This document shows positions 1-7,775 of a stretch of DNA of 17,964 nucleotides, in pieces; the first letter of the stretch is position 1, and each line of letters begins with the position of its first letter. A model generated the notes under the pieces. That model worked only from the letters and a program-made list of their open reading frames with translations, was not told where the DNA came from and ran no database searches. Location of the stretch: assembly GCA_018398815.1 (NCBI GenBank), contig JAFLJL010004212.1, positions 1 to 17,964 on the forward strand, in the 5' to 3' direction. Both the position numbers and the translations under genes were made by a program. Origin of the DNA: Conus ventricosus. Taxonomy: Eukaryota; Mollusca; Gastropoda; Neogastropoda; Conidae.

Positions 1-258
1 GAAACAATGTTCAGTGAAGACCTTCTTAACTGATTGTGCCCTAGTGATGGAGTTTACAAAGGCATTTGACAAGGTAAATCGAGCTGCCGTGTAAGCTTTT
101 TTAAATTTATTCGGGAAAAAAACCCTCATCAAATGGATCAAAAAATTCCTCAGCAAAATAAATTGGTGGGGGTTGTAGTGGCATCAGGGGTCAGCATTAG
201 TTTTTAGGGAGTACCCCAAGGATCCCCCTTTTTGGCCTGATTTTTGCATGTATCATAT
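1..258 (+). pseudogene. LINE reverse-transcriptase fragment (CR1/Jockey-like)
   Basis: This is a broken internal piece of a non-LTR retrotransposon reverse transcriptase, the enzyme that copies element RNA into DNA at the target site. The reading at 44-82 gives VMEFTKAFDKVNR, which matches the RT motif containing the first catalytic aspartate and the hallmark F-x-KAFDKV. A stop follows at 92-94. In another frame TLIKWIKKFLS is readable near 125-160. In a third frame SGV (184-192) precedes GVPQGS (208-225), the invariant motif after the palm insertion, with a stop just before it at 205-207. Order and spacing are correct for RT, so the frames belong together and the copy is frameshifted. The catalytic YADD box is absent. 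The element enters from beyond the left edge. The VMEFTKAFDKVN wording is closest to CR1/Rex1-type RTs; the clade is an inference. Confidence 0.8.
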
Positions 259-599
259 ATCAAGATTTGTAAAACTTTTTTCTTTTATTTTTTTTTTGTG
301 TTTACTTTTCTTCGGTTGATCTCTTTGTTTTTTAAATTGAAAATTCTATTTCAGCGCTTTAAAAGATGGGGTGGGGTTTCGCTTTAAATGGCAATTACAG
401 AAAATTTACGGGTTATAAAGAGGAAATCAAAATTTTTTAGCTGTCAGTCCCAGGGACGGGTTTTATTTTGTGGGCTGTTAGAGATTTATGGGGGCAAAAA
501 AAAAAACAAAAATTTGAAAGGCTGAAAAAGAAAAGAAAAAGTTGACTTTCATACAAATATGTGGCCCAGGTTTTCCTAGCACACTTTTTACTTGTTTTT
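259..599. other. AT-rich spacer with homopolymer runs
   Basis: There is no recognisable gene. The stretch holds several runs of T and A (for example around 270-300 and 497-510) and open frames that are only low-complexity Phe/Lys translations. It could be decayed LINE sequence continuing from the left, but no RT motif is readable after about position 245. Confidence 0.5.
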
Positions 600-2266
600 C
601 TTTCAACCGCCCCTCCCCTCCCCACCCCCCCCGGCCCGCACGAAGTCGAAAAAGTGATTCAACAGGCCCCGGGGAAAGAACGCAAGTTTAGACATTTTCA
701 GACCGCCACGACTTCGGGACAGTACCCAAATCAGCTCCACCAGCACAGTTTGGCCAAGCACCGCAGTCGAAAATGAAATGTAAGCATAAAAATTCAGAGA
801 ATCATGGCTGAAAGATTTCGATGGCTGGGGGGTTTGATGCAATGATGAATGAAAATTACGTAAGTGTGCATCAAAACCAAACGAAAAATGGTTTAACGGG
901 GATCACAAAAATTCCAGTATTCTCCCCTGGCAGACCACAAAGAGTGTATTTAAAAGGGCAGAGAAGAAAACAACACAAACAAGCCCCCATGGTCCCACCT
1001 CGAAGAACCCCCGTGTTGAAAAAAAATTGGTGAAAGCCGTTACAACTGTGTATGCAGTAAAAACGCAACATCGCTCCCAAATAATTTGGAGCCCCCCTTG
1101 AACTTCGGGAGGTGAAGGAGTAAAACCTAAATCGGGGGGTTAACACCCCCTTTCTTCGTGTCACAATCAGAGAAAAACTCGAGAAAAGTGTTCTGGGGGC
1201 ATCTCAAGATGAAATTTTAAAAGTACTCTGGACAAAAGCTCTGTGTAGCCGATAGAGAACAACGGTGTTGCTGAGACATTTCTTAGGCAAACACCATCGC
1301 CGGGGGAAATCAGAATGTTTTTTTAAAGGTTGGTCGAAGTGCTTCAAGAAGGTTGATCCCAGATGGCACTGGCCGGATTAGGGTCGGATGGGCGTCCGTT
1401 ATGACGGGCCAACTGAAGGGTGTGGGCGTTCGACTAAAGGGCCCGTCAACCTGCCGGGTACCATTCACTGTGCCCCCACCGTGTAGCGCGGCGACAAAGG
1501 ATGCACAGAAAAGTAAACCCCGTACGGACACAGACTTTTTTTGCAGCAGATTTCTTTTGTACAAGGCTTGGGGCGACAAAACCCCCATCGTTTGAAAGAG
1601 ATGTTGATCCCCTAGATTGGGCCGAGAAACTACTTGAACAGCCAAATCAGTGTGCGCGGCTGAGTCGGGGGGAAAGCTGTCACCTGTCGGGAGTGTGTCC
1701 CCAGCACTGACAGGGGAACTTGAAGAGGAACCCCAAGAAAGAACGCTGCACTGTGGTTGATCAAAAGCAGAATTTTGCTTTCTTTGCAATGACTATAGCT
1801 TTCAGACATTATACCGTCATGGAAAGACTGAACCTGACTTTTCAGCAAGAGGGGTGAACTTGTCAGCTTCAGCCAGCGTGGAAAGGCAAAAAAAGGGGAA
1901 ATCTTCTATGTACCCGGCCAGAAAACAGGATTTACACAGCGTGCCGTGATGGTGTGTGTTCCAAAAAATCAGATGCACATGGGGGGAAAAAGGAAGCTAC
2001 TTTCAAAGCAGCCCGTCAAACTTATGAACGCTCCCCAATCTCTGAAGACCCCTTTCCCCCATGCAGATAGTACGTGTCAGCGTTGGGAAATACTTCGCAG
2101 ACGAGATCCCCCCCAACAAACCCCATTCCCGGACCACGGATCTTACGCAACCCGAGAACTGACAGTACTACTCGCCCCTAAGCGACAGTGATAAACGGAC
2201 CACGGCACAGATGACTTTAATCAGTTTAAGCGAACATGGTGGCTACGGGGGGGAGTACTTTGCCAT
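600..2266 (+). pseudogene. Frame-broken coding-like stretch, possibly the body of a hAT transposase
   Basis: This stretch is richer in G and C than its flanks and contains many short protein-like readings that switch among the three plus frames. Examples are EKVIQQAPGKERKFRHFQ near 645-705, REKLEKSVLGASQDEILKVL near 1168-1230, DPLDWAEKLLEQPNQCARLS near 1605-1665, and EFCFLCNDYSFQTLYRHGK near 1770-1825. Runs of G and C (around 1136-1150, 1976-1990, 2247-2254) coincide with frame changes. No single domain could be assigned. The stretch leads without a clear boundary into a hAT dimerisation domain at 2270-2529, so the simplest reading is a long transposase whose frame is broken many times. This is an inference from adjacency and coding-like texture; part of it could instead be another decayed element or host exons. 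Confidence 0.25.
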
Positions 2267-2269
2267 GTC

Positions 2270-2529
2270 TTGTCGCATTGTGATCAAACTTTGGCTGTGC
2301 AGTACCCAGACTTCGCTTTGTTGGCAAAAATTGCCTTGGGTTTCCCCCCGGCCACGTGGCCGCGGAGAGGGTTTCAGGGCCAGAACGAAATCAAAACAGA
2401 GGCGCTTTTCCCGGCGGGGGGGGGAGAGTGTTCGGCTGAGCGCCCCAATATTCAGCTAAGAGTTTCGAGACTTTGATGTTGCCCGCCACTGATCGTTTCT
2501 TTCGCAAGAAAGTGCGTCGAAGTTGGTAA
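2270..2529 (+). pseudogene. hAT-family transposase C-terminal dimerisation domain remnant
   Basis: The frame opening at 2270 reads HCDQTLAVQYPDFALLAKIAL, then RGFQGQNEIKT. This follows the hAT dimerisation pattern: a hydrophobic 'YP.L..LAKIAL' helix, the 'FP.S' strand, and the 'ERGFS..N.IKT' helix that pairs transposase subunits. After a G-run at about 2414-2423 the domain continues as AERPNIQLRVS, corresponding to the 'RL...L..LMRIS' helix. It then shifts frame to DFDVA and again to RFFRKKVRRSW with a stop at 2527-2529, matching the usual acidic-aromatic and basic tail. The domain in active hAT enzymes (ZNF862/ZMYM-like domesticated proteins carry it too) drives dimerisation of the DDE nuclease. 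At least two frameshifts make this copy non-functional as read. The usual serine after RGF is replaced by glutamine. A domesticated host gene with assembly errors is the alternative. Confidence 0.6.
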
Positions 2530-3030
2530 GTGACCGTCTTTTGTTTGACGTCCTAATTTTGTTTGCAAAAATTACATCGTTATTTGCAATGCTACCGGAA
2601 TTTTTTCAAGGAAAAGGTTTTTTCTCAGAGGCCTGAAAAACGGTCGGGGGGGAGGAGACGAGGGGGCTGGTTTTGAAAAAAACCAGCCGAACCCCGGTGG
2701 ACAGACAAACTCCCTATAGTAGCGTTGTTTGCAAAAGGGTCTATAAATATGACCCCAACCTGATCTCCCCCGTCTGCTGGCATTTGCAGCAATATTTTTT
2801 TGCGCCACTGATGTACTGTTACAAATTTTTTTGTTTTCATTAATGTATCTAAAATTAACTTTCGAGTCGCAGGGTAACCTTTTAATAATTTGCACTGCTT
2901 GGTCAACTTCAGAGGCGCTGTCACGTGTCAGTGACAGGAACTTATAATAATAAACTCTACACTGTTAACATTATAAAAAAACATGTTTTTATACCCAACA
3001 TGCCCTTTGTAACCATGTTTTAAACACATC
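2530..3030. other. No gene seen; ordinary intergenic or intronic DNA
   Basis: Nothing recognisable apart from short homopolymer runs. A splice-donor-like GGTAAGTG sits at 2524-2531, right at the end of the hAT domain. It is probably coincidental because the transposase frame stops there. Confidence 0.4.
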
Positions 3031-3032
3031 AG

Positions 3033-3197
3033 GCAGTGAAGAGGGAAAGAACGGTATCTGGTACGATGACTCTGGCCTGTGTTCCAGGCTAGTACTCAGT
3101 TATCGCTGGAAGAAGATTCGGGAAAACAAGGACCGCATCAAACAGTTGGCCACTCCTCGTCCTCAACAGGGACCTTGGTTTTTTGAAGTGGAAATAG
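3033..3197 (+). CDS. Candidate exon with a THEG-like (sperm microtubule protein) repeat
   Basis: An uninterrupted frame runs from upstream of the putative acceptor (AG at 3031-3032) to a stop at 3227-3229. Its texture is convincingly protein-like and differs from the surrounding AT-rich DNA: an acidic GSEEGKNG start, IWYDDSGLCSRLVLSYRW, then KKIRENKDRIKQLATPRPQ (RIKQLATPRPQ at 3134-3166) and GPWFFEVE. The last part resembles the short THEG repeat ('R...LA.PK'), which occurs in tandem in testicular haploid expressed gene proteins (SPMAP2 family), microtubule-associated proteins of the sperm axoneme. Only one repeat is present, so further exons would be required. The donor GT at 3198-3199 is a weak match. 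Coding status is moderately supported; the THEG assignment rests on one motif. Confidence 0.4.
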
Positions 3198-3510
3198 GTT
3201 GTACACAAATGAAATTCAAACTCTTGTAATCCTGAACCTGATTTTTTTAAACAAAAGTTTTATGTTTATCGTTTTAAAAATGGGATCGGTGTTGGGTCAG
3301 CCTTTTTAAAAAAAATAAAAGAATAAAATTTTTATCAAGATGTAGACGTGCTGGTGAATTTTTGCGTCAAATTTGGTACCTTGCTCACATCTTGTCGGCC
3401 TTGATGCATATGCTTACGTGTAATCAAAATAAAAGCAAGCTGGGCGAAACTCTGTAAACTCCTTGATACTAATTACGGTTTGTTTCCGTTTTTAAAAATA
3501 CTAATAAAGT

Positions 3511-3715
3511 TTGTTTTTTACAACTCAATGAAATAAAAGCTGTGTTCCTGATTGGCGCAAATGTGTGCCGTCATGGCTGTCGATGACATACAGGTTATAG
3601 GATTTGATCAAAAATTCACCACCCTGTGCATTTTTTTGCCCTACATTAAAAAAAAAAAAAAAAAACGAAAAAACAGGCCAACCTACCTTGCTTGACTTGC
3701 CCTATTTTTAAAAAT
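3511..3715 (+). repeat. Dispersed repeat, copy A
   Basis: This is the first of three diverged copies of one non-coding repeat. Shared landmarks in order are: 'caatgaaa..aaagctgtgttcc', a TTTGATcaAAAATTCAC segment at 3603-3619, GTGCATTTTTT at 3626-3636, a poly-A block, and 'ggccaacct' at 3677-3685. An 18-base A run (3648-3665) interrupts it. Compare copies at 3945-4095 and 5095-5440. No open frame persists across copies, so it behaves like an intronic or intergenic interspersed element of unknown class. Confidence 0.5.
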
Positions 3716-3944
3716 GATGATCGGAAACAGACCTTTTTCGCCTTTGGATCAAGTGTTCAGGTTTTTTACTTTTGGTTGTTTTGAGGGGTTGGGGGGGATA
3801 TGATTATACTTGTGTCGTTTGAGAAATGTACAGCTTATTCTTAGGCACAAAAACACAGGTTTCTTTCCAGGGATTCCGAACGATCCTAGTTTTGACCGCG
3901 ACTGAAACTTTTTTTTTTTAATACGGGGAACGTTCCATCACGAG

Positions 3945-4095
3945 AGCAGTGTTCCAGATTGCTTTAATATGTGGCATCACAGTCGTCTTTTGGCATACTC
4001 AATTGATGAAAAAAATTCTCAGACTCGTGCATTATTGATGTCATTAAAACGAAAGGAAAAGAGGAAGCACCTACCTACCCTATTTTTATAACTCG
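3945..4095 (+). repeat. Dispersed repeat, copy B
   Basis: Second copy, sharing 'agcagtgttccagattgc', TTGATGAAAAAAATTCTC (4003-4020), GTGCATTATTGAT and the 'cctaccctattttta' end (4074-4088) with copy A, in the same order and strand. The 'ggccaacct' segment seen in the other two copies is degenerate here. Confidence 0.45.
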
Positions 4096-4185
4096 TTTAA
4101 ACAGGAACAAACCTTTTTCTTATTTATTTTTTTTTGTAGGTGACTGTATTGTAGGTGATTGTTCGTTGTAGATTTGCCTGTTCAC

Positions 4186-4217
4186 TTCCCTCCCCCCCCC
4201 CCCCCCCCCTCCCCCCC
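4186..4217 (+). repeat. Poly-C tract
   Basis: An 18-base C run (4192-4209) is followed by T and a 7-base C run. The minus strand would translate to poly-glycine, so nearby minus-strand frames are low-complexity artefacts. Length in the real genome is uncertain because such runs are poorly resolved by sequencing. Confidence 0.9.
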
Positions 4218-4280
4218 TTATAGGATTAGCGATATAAACAAAAAGAAATCTTATCACACATGGTTGTGCATCTGTTTCAG

Positions 4281-4600
4281 ACAATGTGATTTTTCTGACA
4301 ACAAGAAGATGAAAAACCATAAAACTCCTCAAGAGTGATGCCTGCTTTGACTCTGAAGCCCGTGAAGATGTGACATTATGACAGTAACAGTACCAGTCCG
4401 GTTGCAGCTCCAGCACTGAAGAGGACATTCTGTTCAAGATCCAGAAACCCAGCCTCAAGCAGGCAGAGATTCGGCAGCACTTTCTCTTCTTTCATGCTTT
4501 CTTCGTACACAAACAGGTCTGCAAGCGCCTCCAAGATGTGATCGACACTTTTAAAAAGTATTTGTCCCGACTAGACACACATTCAGCAATGAAACTATGA
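4281..4600 (+). pseudogene. Candidate degraded exon of unknown protein
   Basis: A consensus acceptor (ctgtttcag, ending 4280) opens a single frame that continues to a stop at 4598-4600, with in-frame stops at 4310, 4379 and 4385. The last 70 codons are open and protein-like: QYQSGCSSSTEEDILFKIQK, a Lys/Gln/aromatic helix around HFLFFHAFFVHKQVC, and KRLQDVIDTFKKYLSRLD. Stops without frameshifts differ from the indel-type damage seen in the LINE and hAT pieces; this fits an old inactive exon or a coincidental reading. I do not recognise the family. The open part (4388-4597) may be the only coding segment. Confidence 0.3.
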
Positions 4601-4674
4601 TGAGATGTGGAAATCAGTTGTCTAGTTTTTCTGGTGCCTTACAAGAATTCCACTATTGTCCTTTGTGCTCTTAG

Positions 4675-4834
4675 CTTTTTCTCCCGAAGATCCAGACATT
4701 GTCGCTGTTACTAAAGAAGGGTGTTGATTTGGTCTGCGATACAAGGACGGATCAGACAAAGAATGGGCGACAACCAGCACAAGTTCGTCGTCGGTGACAT
4801 GCAGTCCCAGCTGAAGCTGCTGCTGGAATCCCAG
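4675..4834 (+). CDS. Candidate internal exon of unknown protein
   Basis: A 160-base segment is bracketed by an acceptor with an upstream pyrimidine-rich stretch (ttgtgctcttag, ending 4674) and a good donor (CAG|GTAATG, junction after 4834). The frame starting near 4721 reads MGDNQHKFVVGDMQSQLKL (from about 4763) up to the donor. The first third reads better in another frame (SPEDPDIVAVTKEG), so either a single-base indel lies near 4727-4731 or only one of the readings is real. Composition is higher in G+C than the flanks, as expected for an exon. The family is not recognised. It could join the exon at 4281-4600 or 5989-6306, but phase cannot be confirmed. Confidence 0.3.
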
Positions 4835-5094
4835 GTAATGATAGTAGATTTTAAAAAAAGTAAATACTTCGACTATGAGAGGAGGATCTGGGAATATCAC
4901 ATTTAATTTCAAATAGGCACCCTGGAAGGAATATTTATAATTATAATTATTCTATACATAGCATTCACGATTGATTTGCCCTTGAAGACTCGTGGGAGCA
5001 AGGACTACTGAAAATCTGAGGCAGTTTAAATGCTGAGCATAATGAATTAAACGAACAAAACAAAAAGGCTTGTGTACCGTTCAAACTGACCTAA

Positions 5095-5440
5095 ATTTTT
5101 GGCTGCTGACCCTGAATTTTATCAATAGGGATTTCTTTTTATTCAATGAAAGGAAAGTGGAGTTCTTGAATGCTCAATATATATGCCTCACAGGTTTTGG
5201 TTTATTTTATTTTTTTTTTCCAAATGGTCCTAATTCTTGGCAGCTGCTCAAAATTTTATCAATGGGGAGTATTTTTTAAATCAGTAAAAGGAAAGTGGTG
5301 TTCCCCGCTTACTCAATACTTGCGCCACAGTTTTAAGTTCTACAGGTTGCAACCATTTGATGAAAAAATTCACACCCACTGACCCAGTGCATTTTTTGAT
5401 CTACTTTAAAAAGAAAAGGCCAACCTCATTGTCATATTTT
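5095..5440 (+). repeat. Dispersed repeat, copy C, with an internal tandem duplication
   Basis: Third copy of the repeat seen at 3511-3715 and 3945-4095. Here the 5' part is duplicated in tandem: 'aattttatcaat' occurs at 5115-5126 and again at 5252-5263 (137-base offset). Each is followed by a T-rich stretch, 'gaaaggaaagtgg' or 'aaaaggaaagtgg', a 'ttc..gct..caata' segment and a 'gcctcacaggtttt/gcgccacagtttt' segment. The distal part carries TTTGATGAAAAAATTCAC (5356-5373), CAGTGCATTTTTT and 'ggccaacct' (5419-5427), matching copy A closely. Confidence 0.5.
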
Positions 5441-5749
5441 TTTAATGAATAAACAAAATGGATACGAGAAATTTTTGGCAGATGTGTTTTATTATGCTGT
5501 GATCTCGCTTATATAAAATATAAATTATCTAAGAGCATGCCTGGCATATGAATTTATTGTGAAAGAAAATTAATTAGTATTTGATTTGTTCTCTAGACAT
5601 TTTAATCTGTCACATAAAATTCATCTGGCAACTAATCCATGCTAAAAGGCAGCCAATAACTCTTTGTTTGAATGTCGAAAAAGGGTCTAATAAATTGATA
5701 AATCGACTCCCCTGATTTGGTCAGACATAATGAAGAGAGGAAAGGGGGT

Positions 5750-5766
5750 GGGGGGGGGGGGGGGGG
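5750..5766 (+). repeat. Poly-G tract
   Basis: An uninterrupted 17-base G run is preceded by GGGGGT. It lies in otherwise featureless DNA between candidate exons. Real length is uncertain. Confidence 0.9.
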
Positions 5767-5988
5767 CATTGTTGTTCTTGCCACTGGGCATTATGGGTCA
5801 TTTGACCAGTTGTCAGAAAAATCATTAGAGTAAGCAAACACAGACAGAAGGATGAAATTAATTAGCCTCTCTATGACAGTTTAATGCCGTCCGAACTGAA
5901 TGTCATGAGAAATTCTGTTAGGTGACGATATTTAAGAGTCAACGTTTTTTCAATGTCAATTTAAAATTTGCTTTCCAATATTTTTCAG

Positions 5989-6306
5989 GCATTTGGTAAA
6001 ACATTGACGAGACAAGCAGACCATCATGGAGAAGAAAGAGCTGGATAACTTCGGAGACATCATGATGGTGCTGCTTATCGCAAGCTGTGTGAGGAAAGGA
6101 GCGTTTTGGCGCAGCCACCAACCTGTCTGTTGTCATTGAACACTGTTTATAAATGTTTGCAGGATTTATATGAAGTGGTGGTGCTGGGACTTTTACATCA
6201 TACCCTACCGGTATTTCTTGTGGACGCAAGGGGACAGTTGATTTCAGACCTCAAACAGCCATCAATGTGGTTGGCTCAGTGGCTATGTAATTATATTGCT
6301 ACTTAA
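5989..6306 (+). CDS. Candidate exon(s) of unknown protein
   Basis: A strong acceptor (tttttcag, ending 5988) precedes a GC-richer block with two competing readings. One starts at the ATG at 6026 and reads MEKKELDNFGDIMMVLLIAS then CVRKGAFWRSHQPVC before a stop at 6137-6139; it has a hydrophobic DIMMVLLIA core. The other frame from 5989 has one stop near 6046 and is then open to 6306, with RKLCEERSVLAQPPTCLL and DLYEVVVLGLLHHTLPVFLV. A second acceptor-like 'gtttgcag' ends at 6163, so two exons may be merged. I do not recognise either reading. Composition and splice signals favour an exon; the frame is undecided. Confidence 0.3.
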
Positions 6307-6817
6307 CACTTGTGTGCAACGGACTCCCCAACACGGGGGAAGACAATGTCAAGCATTTATTGTTTGACATTGAGTAACTGGTTGATCCTTTCACACGAAA
6401 GTTTCAAACCCATTTGATGGTTAATGGAACCAAAGTAGCTATCTTCTAGATAGTCATTGATATTCTAGACCTTATTGCAAAAACATGCAACTTGTTAACC
6501 CCAAAATGACTGCCCAAAAACATAAACAGGATTTTATCCCATTATATTAGTTGCATACTTGTTTAATAACAAGCTTTTAATTTTTGCAATAGGTCCGTAC
6601 AAAGTGGATGGATTTATATAGGTAGTTGAACTTTGGCTCCAACCCATCGACTTGTTTATTTTTTTTCTAATTCCCAAGCTGGAAAGTTTAATAGTAAAAG
6701 AAATCCTTGTTTAAGTGTCAGAATAAAATACAGAATGCTGAACTTCTTGTACTTTTTTTCAAACTTTCATTATGTGTGTCGAATGCTTTTTTTTTTTTTT
6801 TCATGTATAGATGTCGG
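6307..6817. other. No gene seen
   Basis: AT-rich DNA with T runs (6659-6667, 6787-6801). Open frames here are low-complexity and have no recognisable motif. Confidence 0.4.
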
Positions 6818-6966
6818 TACAGTCGGGTACCAAACCTTATAAGACCTCAAAAATTCAACCACATTAGGTCTAAGAGGGAGGGGGTCTCTATAAGGGGATG
6901 ATTTTATACATGATACAAAGAAATAGGTCTGCGAGGGAGAAGTCGTATAAGGGGGATATCACTGTA
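6818..6966. mobile_element. pogo/Tc1-mariner-like MITE with TA target-site duplication
   Basis: The left end reads TACAGTCGGGTACCAAACCT followed by TATAAGACCTC. The right end, reverse-complemented, reads TACAGTGATATCCCCCTTAT then ACGACTTCTCCCTC. The termini share CAGT, a pyrimidine-rich block and CTTATAxGACxTC. A TA flanks each side (6818-6819 and 6965-6966), as expected for Tc1/mariner/pogo insertions. The interior (about 145 bases) has no coding capacity, so it is a non-autonomous element moved in trans by a pogo/Tigger-type DDE transposase. The terminal repeats have diverged, with small indels, so the copy is old. Orientation is arbitrary because the element is nearly symmetric. Confidence 0.6.
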
Positions 6967-7074
6967 ATCACAATCAAACACAAATATACTGTTAAAGGGG
7001 AAAACAATTACAACAAGTAAATATACAAATCTAATTTTATTCTGCAAACTTTATTCTTCAACTTTGTGTTCAAG

Positions 7075-7130
7075 TACAGTTGAATCTCCCTGATATAAGA
7101 CTGCATTGACAGAACCTCCTCCACATATAA
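7075..7130 (+). mobile_element. Lone terminus of a second pogo-like MITE
   Basis: TACAGTTGAATCTCCCTGAT followed by ATAAGAC is closer to the common pogo/Tigger terminal form (TACAGTtGAAcCTcccTtATAAGAC) than the element ending at 6966. No matching inverted end (…ACTGTA) occurs downstream before the LINE at 7539, so the right half is lost or has been replaced. It could alternatively be the outer end of a larger element containing 6818-6966, but the orientation of the ends does not fit. Confidence 0.4.
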
Positions 7131-7342
7131 AAACCTATTCTTTGCAAGGATTAAAATTACCTCTTAGGGAACAAGACCATTTAGTAACCTGACCTTTAGA
7201 AGGATTTTTAAGGTTTTAAATTAGAGTTCCACTTTATACAAATTCTAGTAACTCATGTCTAAAAATACGTATTGAATATATTTTTTATAAGATTAAGTTG
7301 CTTTTATACAGAATTTATGCCTTTGTACTGAATTCAGTTTTA

Positions 7343-7519
7343 TTCTAGAACCGGGTTAGGGGGACATATAAGTTCTAGAATAAGTGCAATAGGTATAGAA
7401 TATTCCCACTGAAAAACAATATTCAGACCGGAAAAAATTCCGGAATATTCCACCTCTGAAAAATTACAGAAACTTCCCAAAGGCATGGAACATTCTGGAA
7501 TTTTGGTAAACTTCTAGAA
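7343..7519. promoter_or_regulatory. Array of heat-shock-element-like dyads
   Basis: Within 177 bases there are six separate sites made of alternating GAA and TTC triplets with exact 2-base spacing. They are TTCtaGAA (7343-7350), TTCtaGAA (7373-7380), GAAtaTTC (7398-7405), TTCcgGAAtaTTC (7438-7450), GAAcaTTCtgGAA (7488-7500) and TTCtaGAA (7512-7519). The two triple sites satisfy the minimal binding consensus of heat-shock factor (three contiguous nGAAn units in alternating orientation). No gene start is visible directly downstream; the next recognisable sequence is a LINE C-terminus at 7539. The array could be a real heat-responsive control region, a promoter inside a mobile element, or a palindrome-rich decayed repeat. 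The pattern is seen directly; the function is inferred. Confidence 0.4.
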
Positions 7520-7538
7520 GTTATTTCGCCGGGGTTAG

Positions 7539-7775
7539 CTTCGTCTTCAAAGGCGTGCTAAAGTAATTGATATTCCAATGGAACTACTAGTAAATTTGAA
7601 TAATAAGGAGCACCAGGAGTGGCGGTTCAATGATATTACCATACCTGCATCAAATATTGACAGCCCTTACATTATGGTATCCTAGTTCTGTACGGTGTGG
7701 AACTCACTGCCGGGTGCCATCAAGATTGCCACAAATGCAATCTCATTTAAAAAACAAATTGATACGCAGTTTTGA
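7539..7775 (+). pseudogene. C-terminal end of a CR1/Jockey-like LINE reverse transcriptase
   Basis: The frame reads RLQRRAKVIDIPMELLVNL, then FNDITIPASNIDSPY, an in-frame stop at 7683-7685, then TVWNSLPGAIKIATNAISFK and a final stop at 7773-7775. This follows the conserved C-terminus of CR1/Jockey-type ORF2 proteins: 'RR...K.....I.IP...L', a 'TR.....' segment, 'FFPRTVR.WNSLP..I..A.s...FK..L' and termination shortly after. The WNSLP box is the clearest marker. Because the stop after FK is where ORF2 normally ends, this is the true 3' end of the coding region; everything upstream of the thumb is missing. It could be the tail of the same kind of element as the RT piece at 1-258, but 7 kb of unrelated DNA separates them. 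Confidence 0.65.

Noticed and set aside
600..2266. Endogenous virus or retroviral gag-pol origin for the frame-broken block
   Set aside because: No protease, RT, integrase or capsid motif is readable, and the block ends in a hAT domain.
4120..4458. Minus-strand 112-residue frame with a poly-Gly run
   Set aside because: Shadow of the plus-strand candidate exon joined to the poly-C tract.
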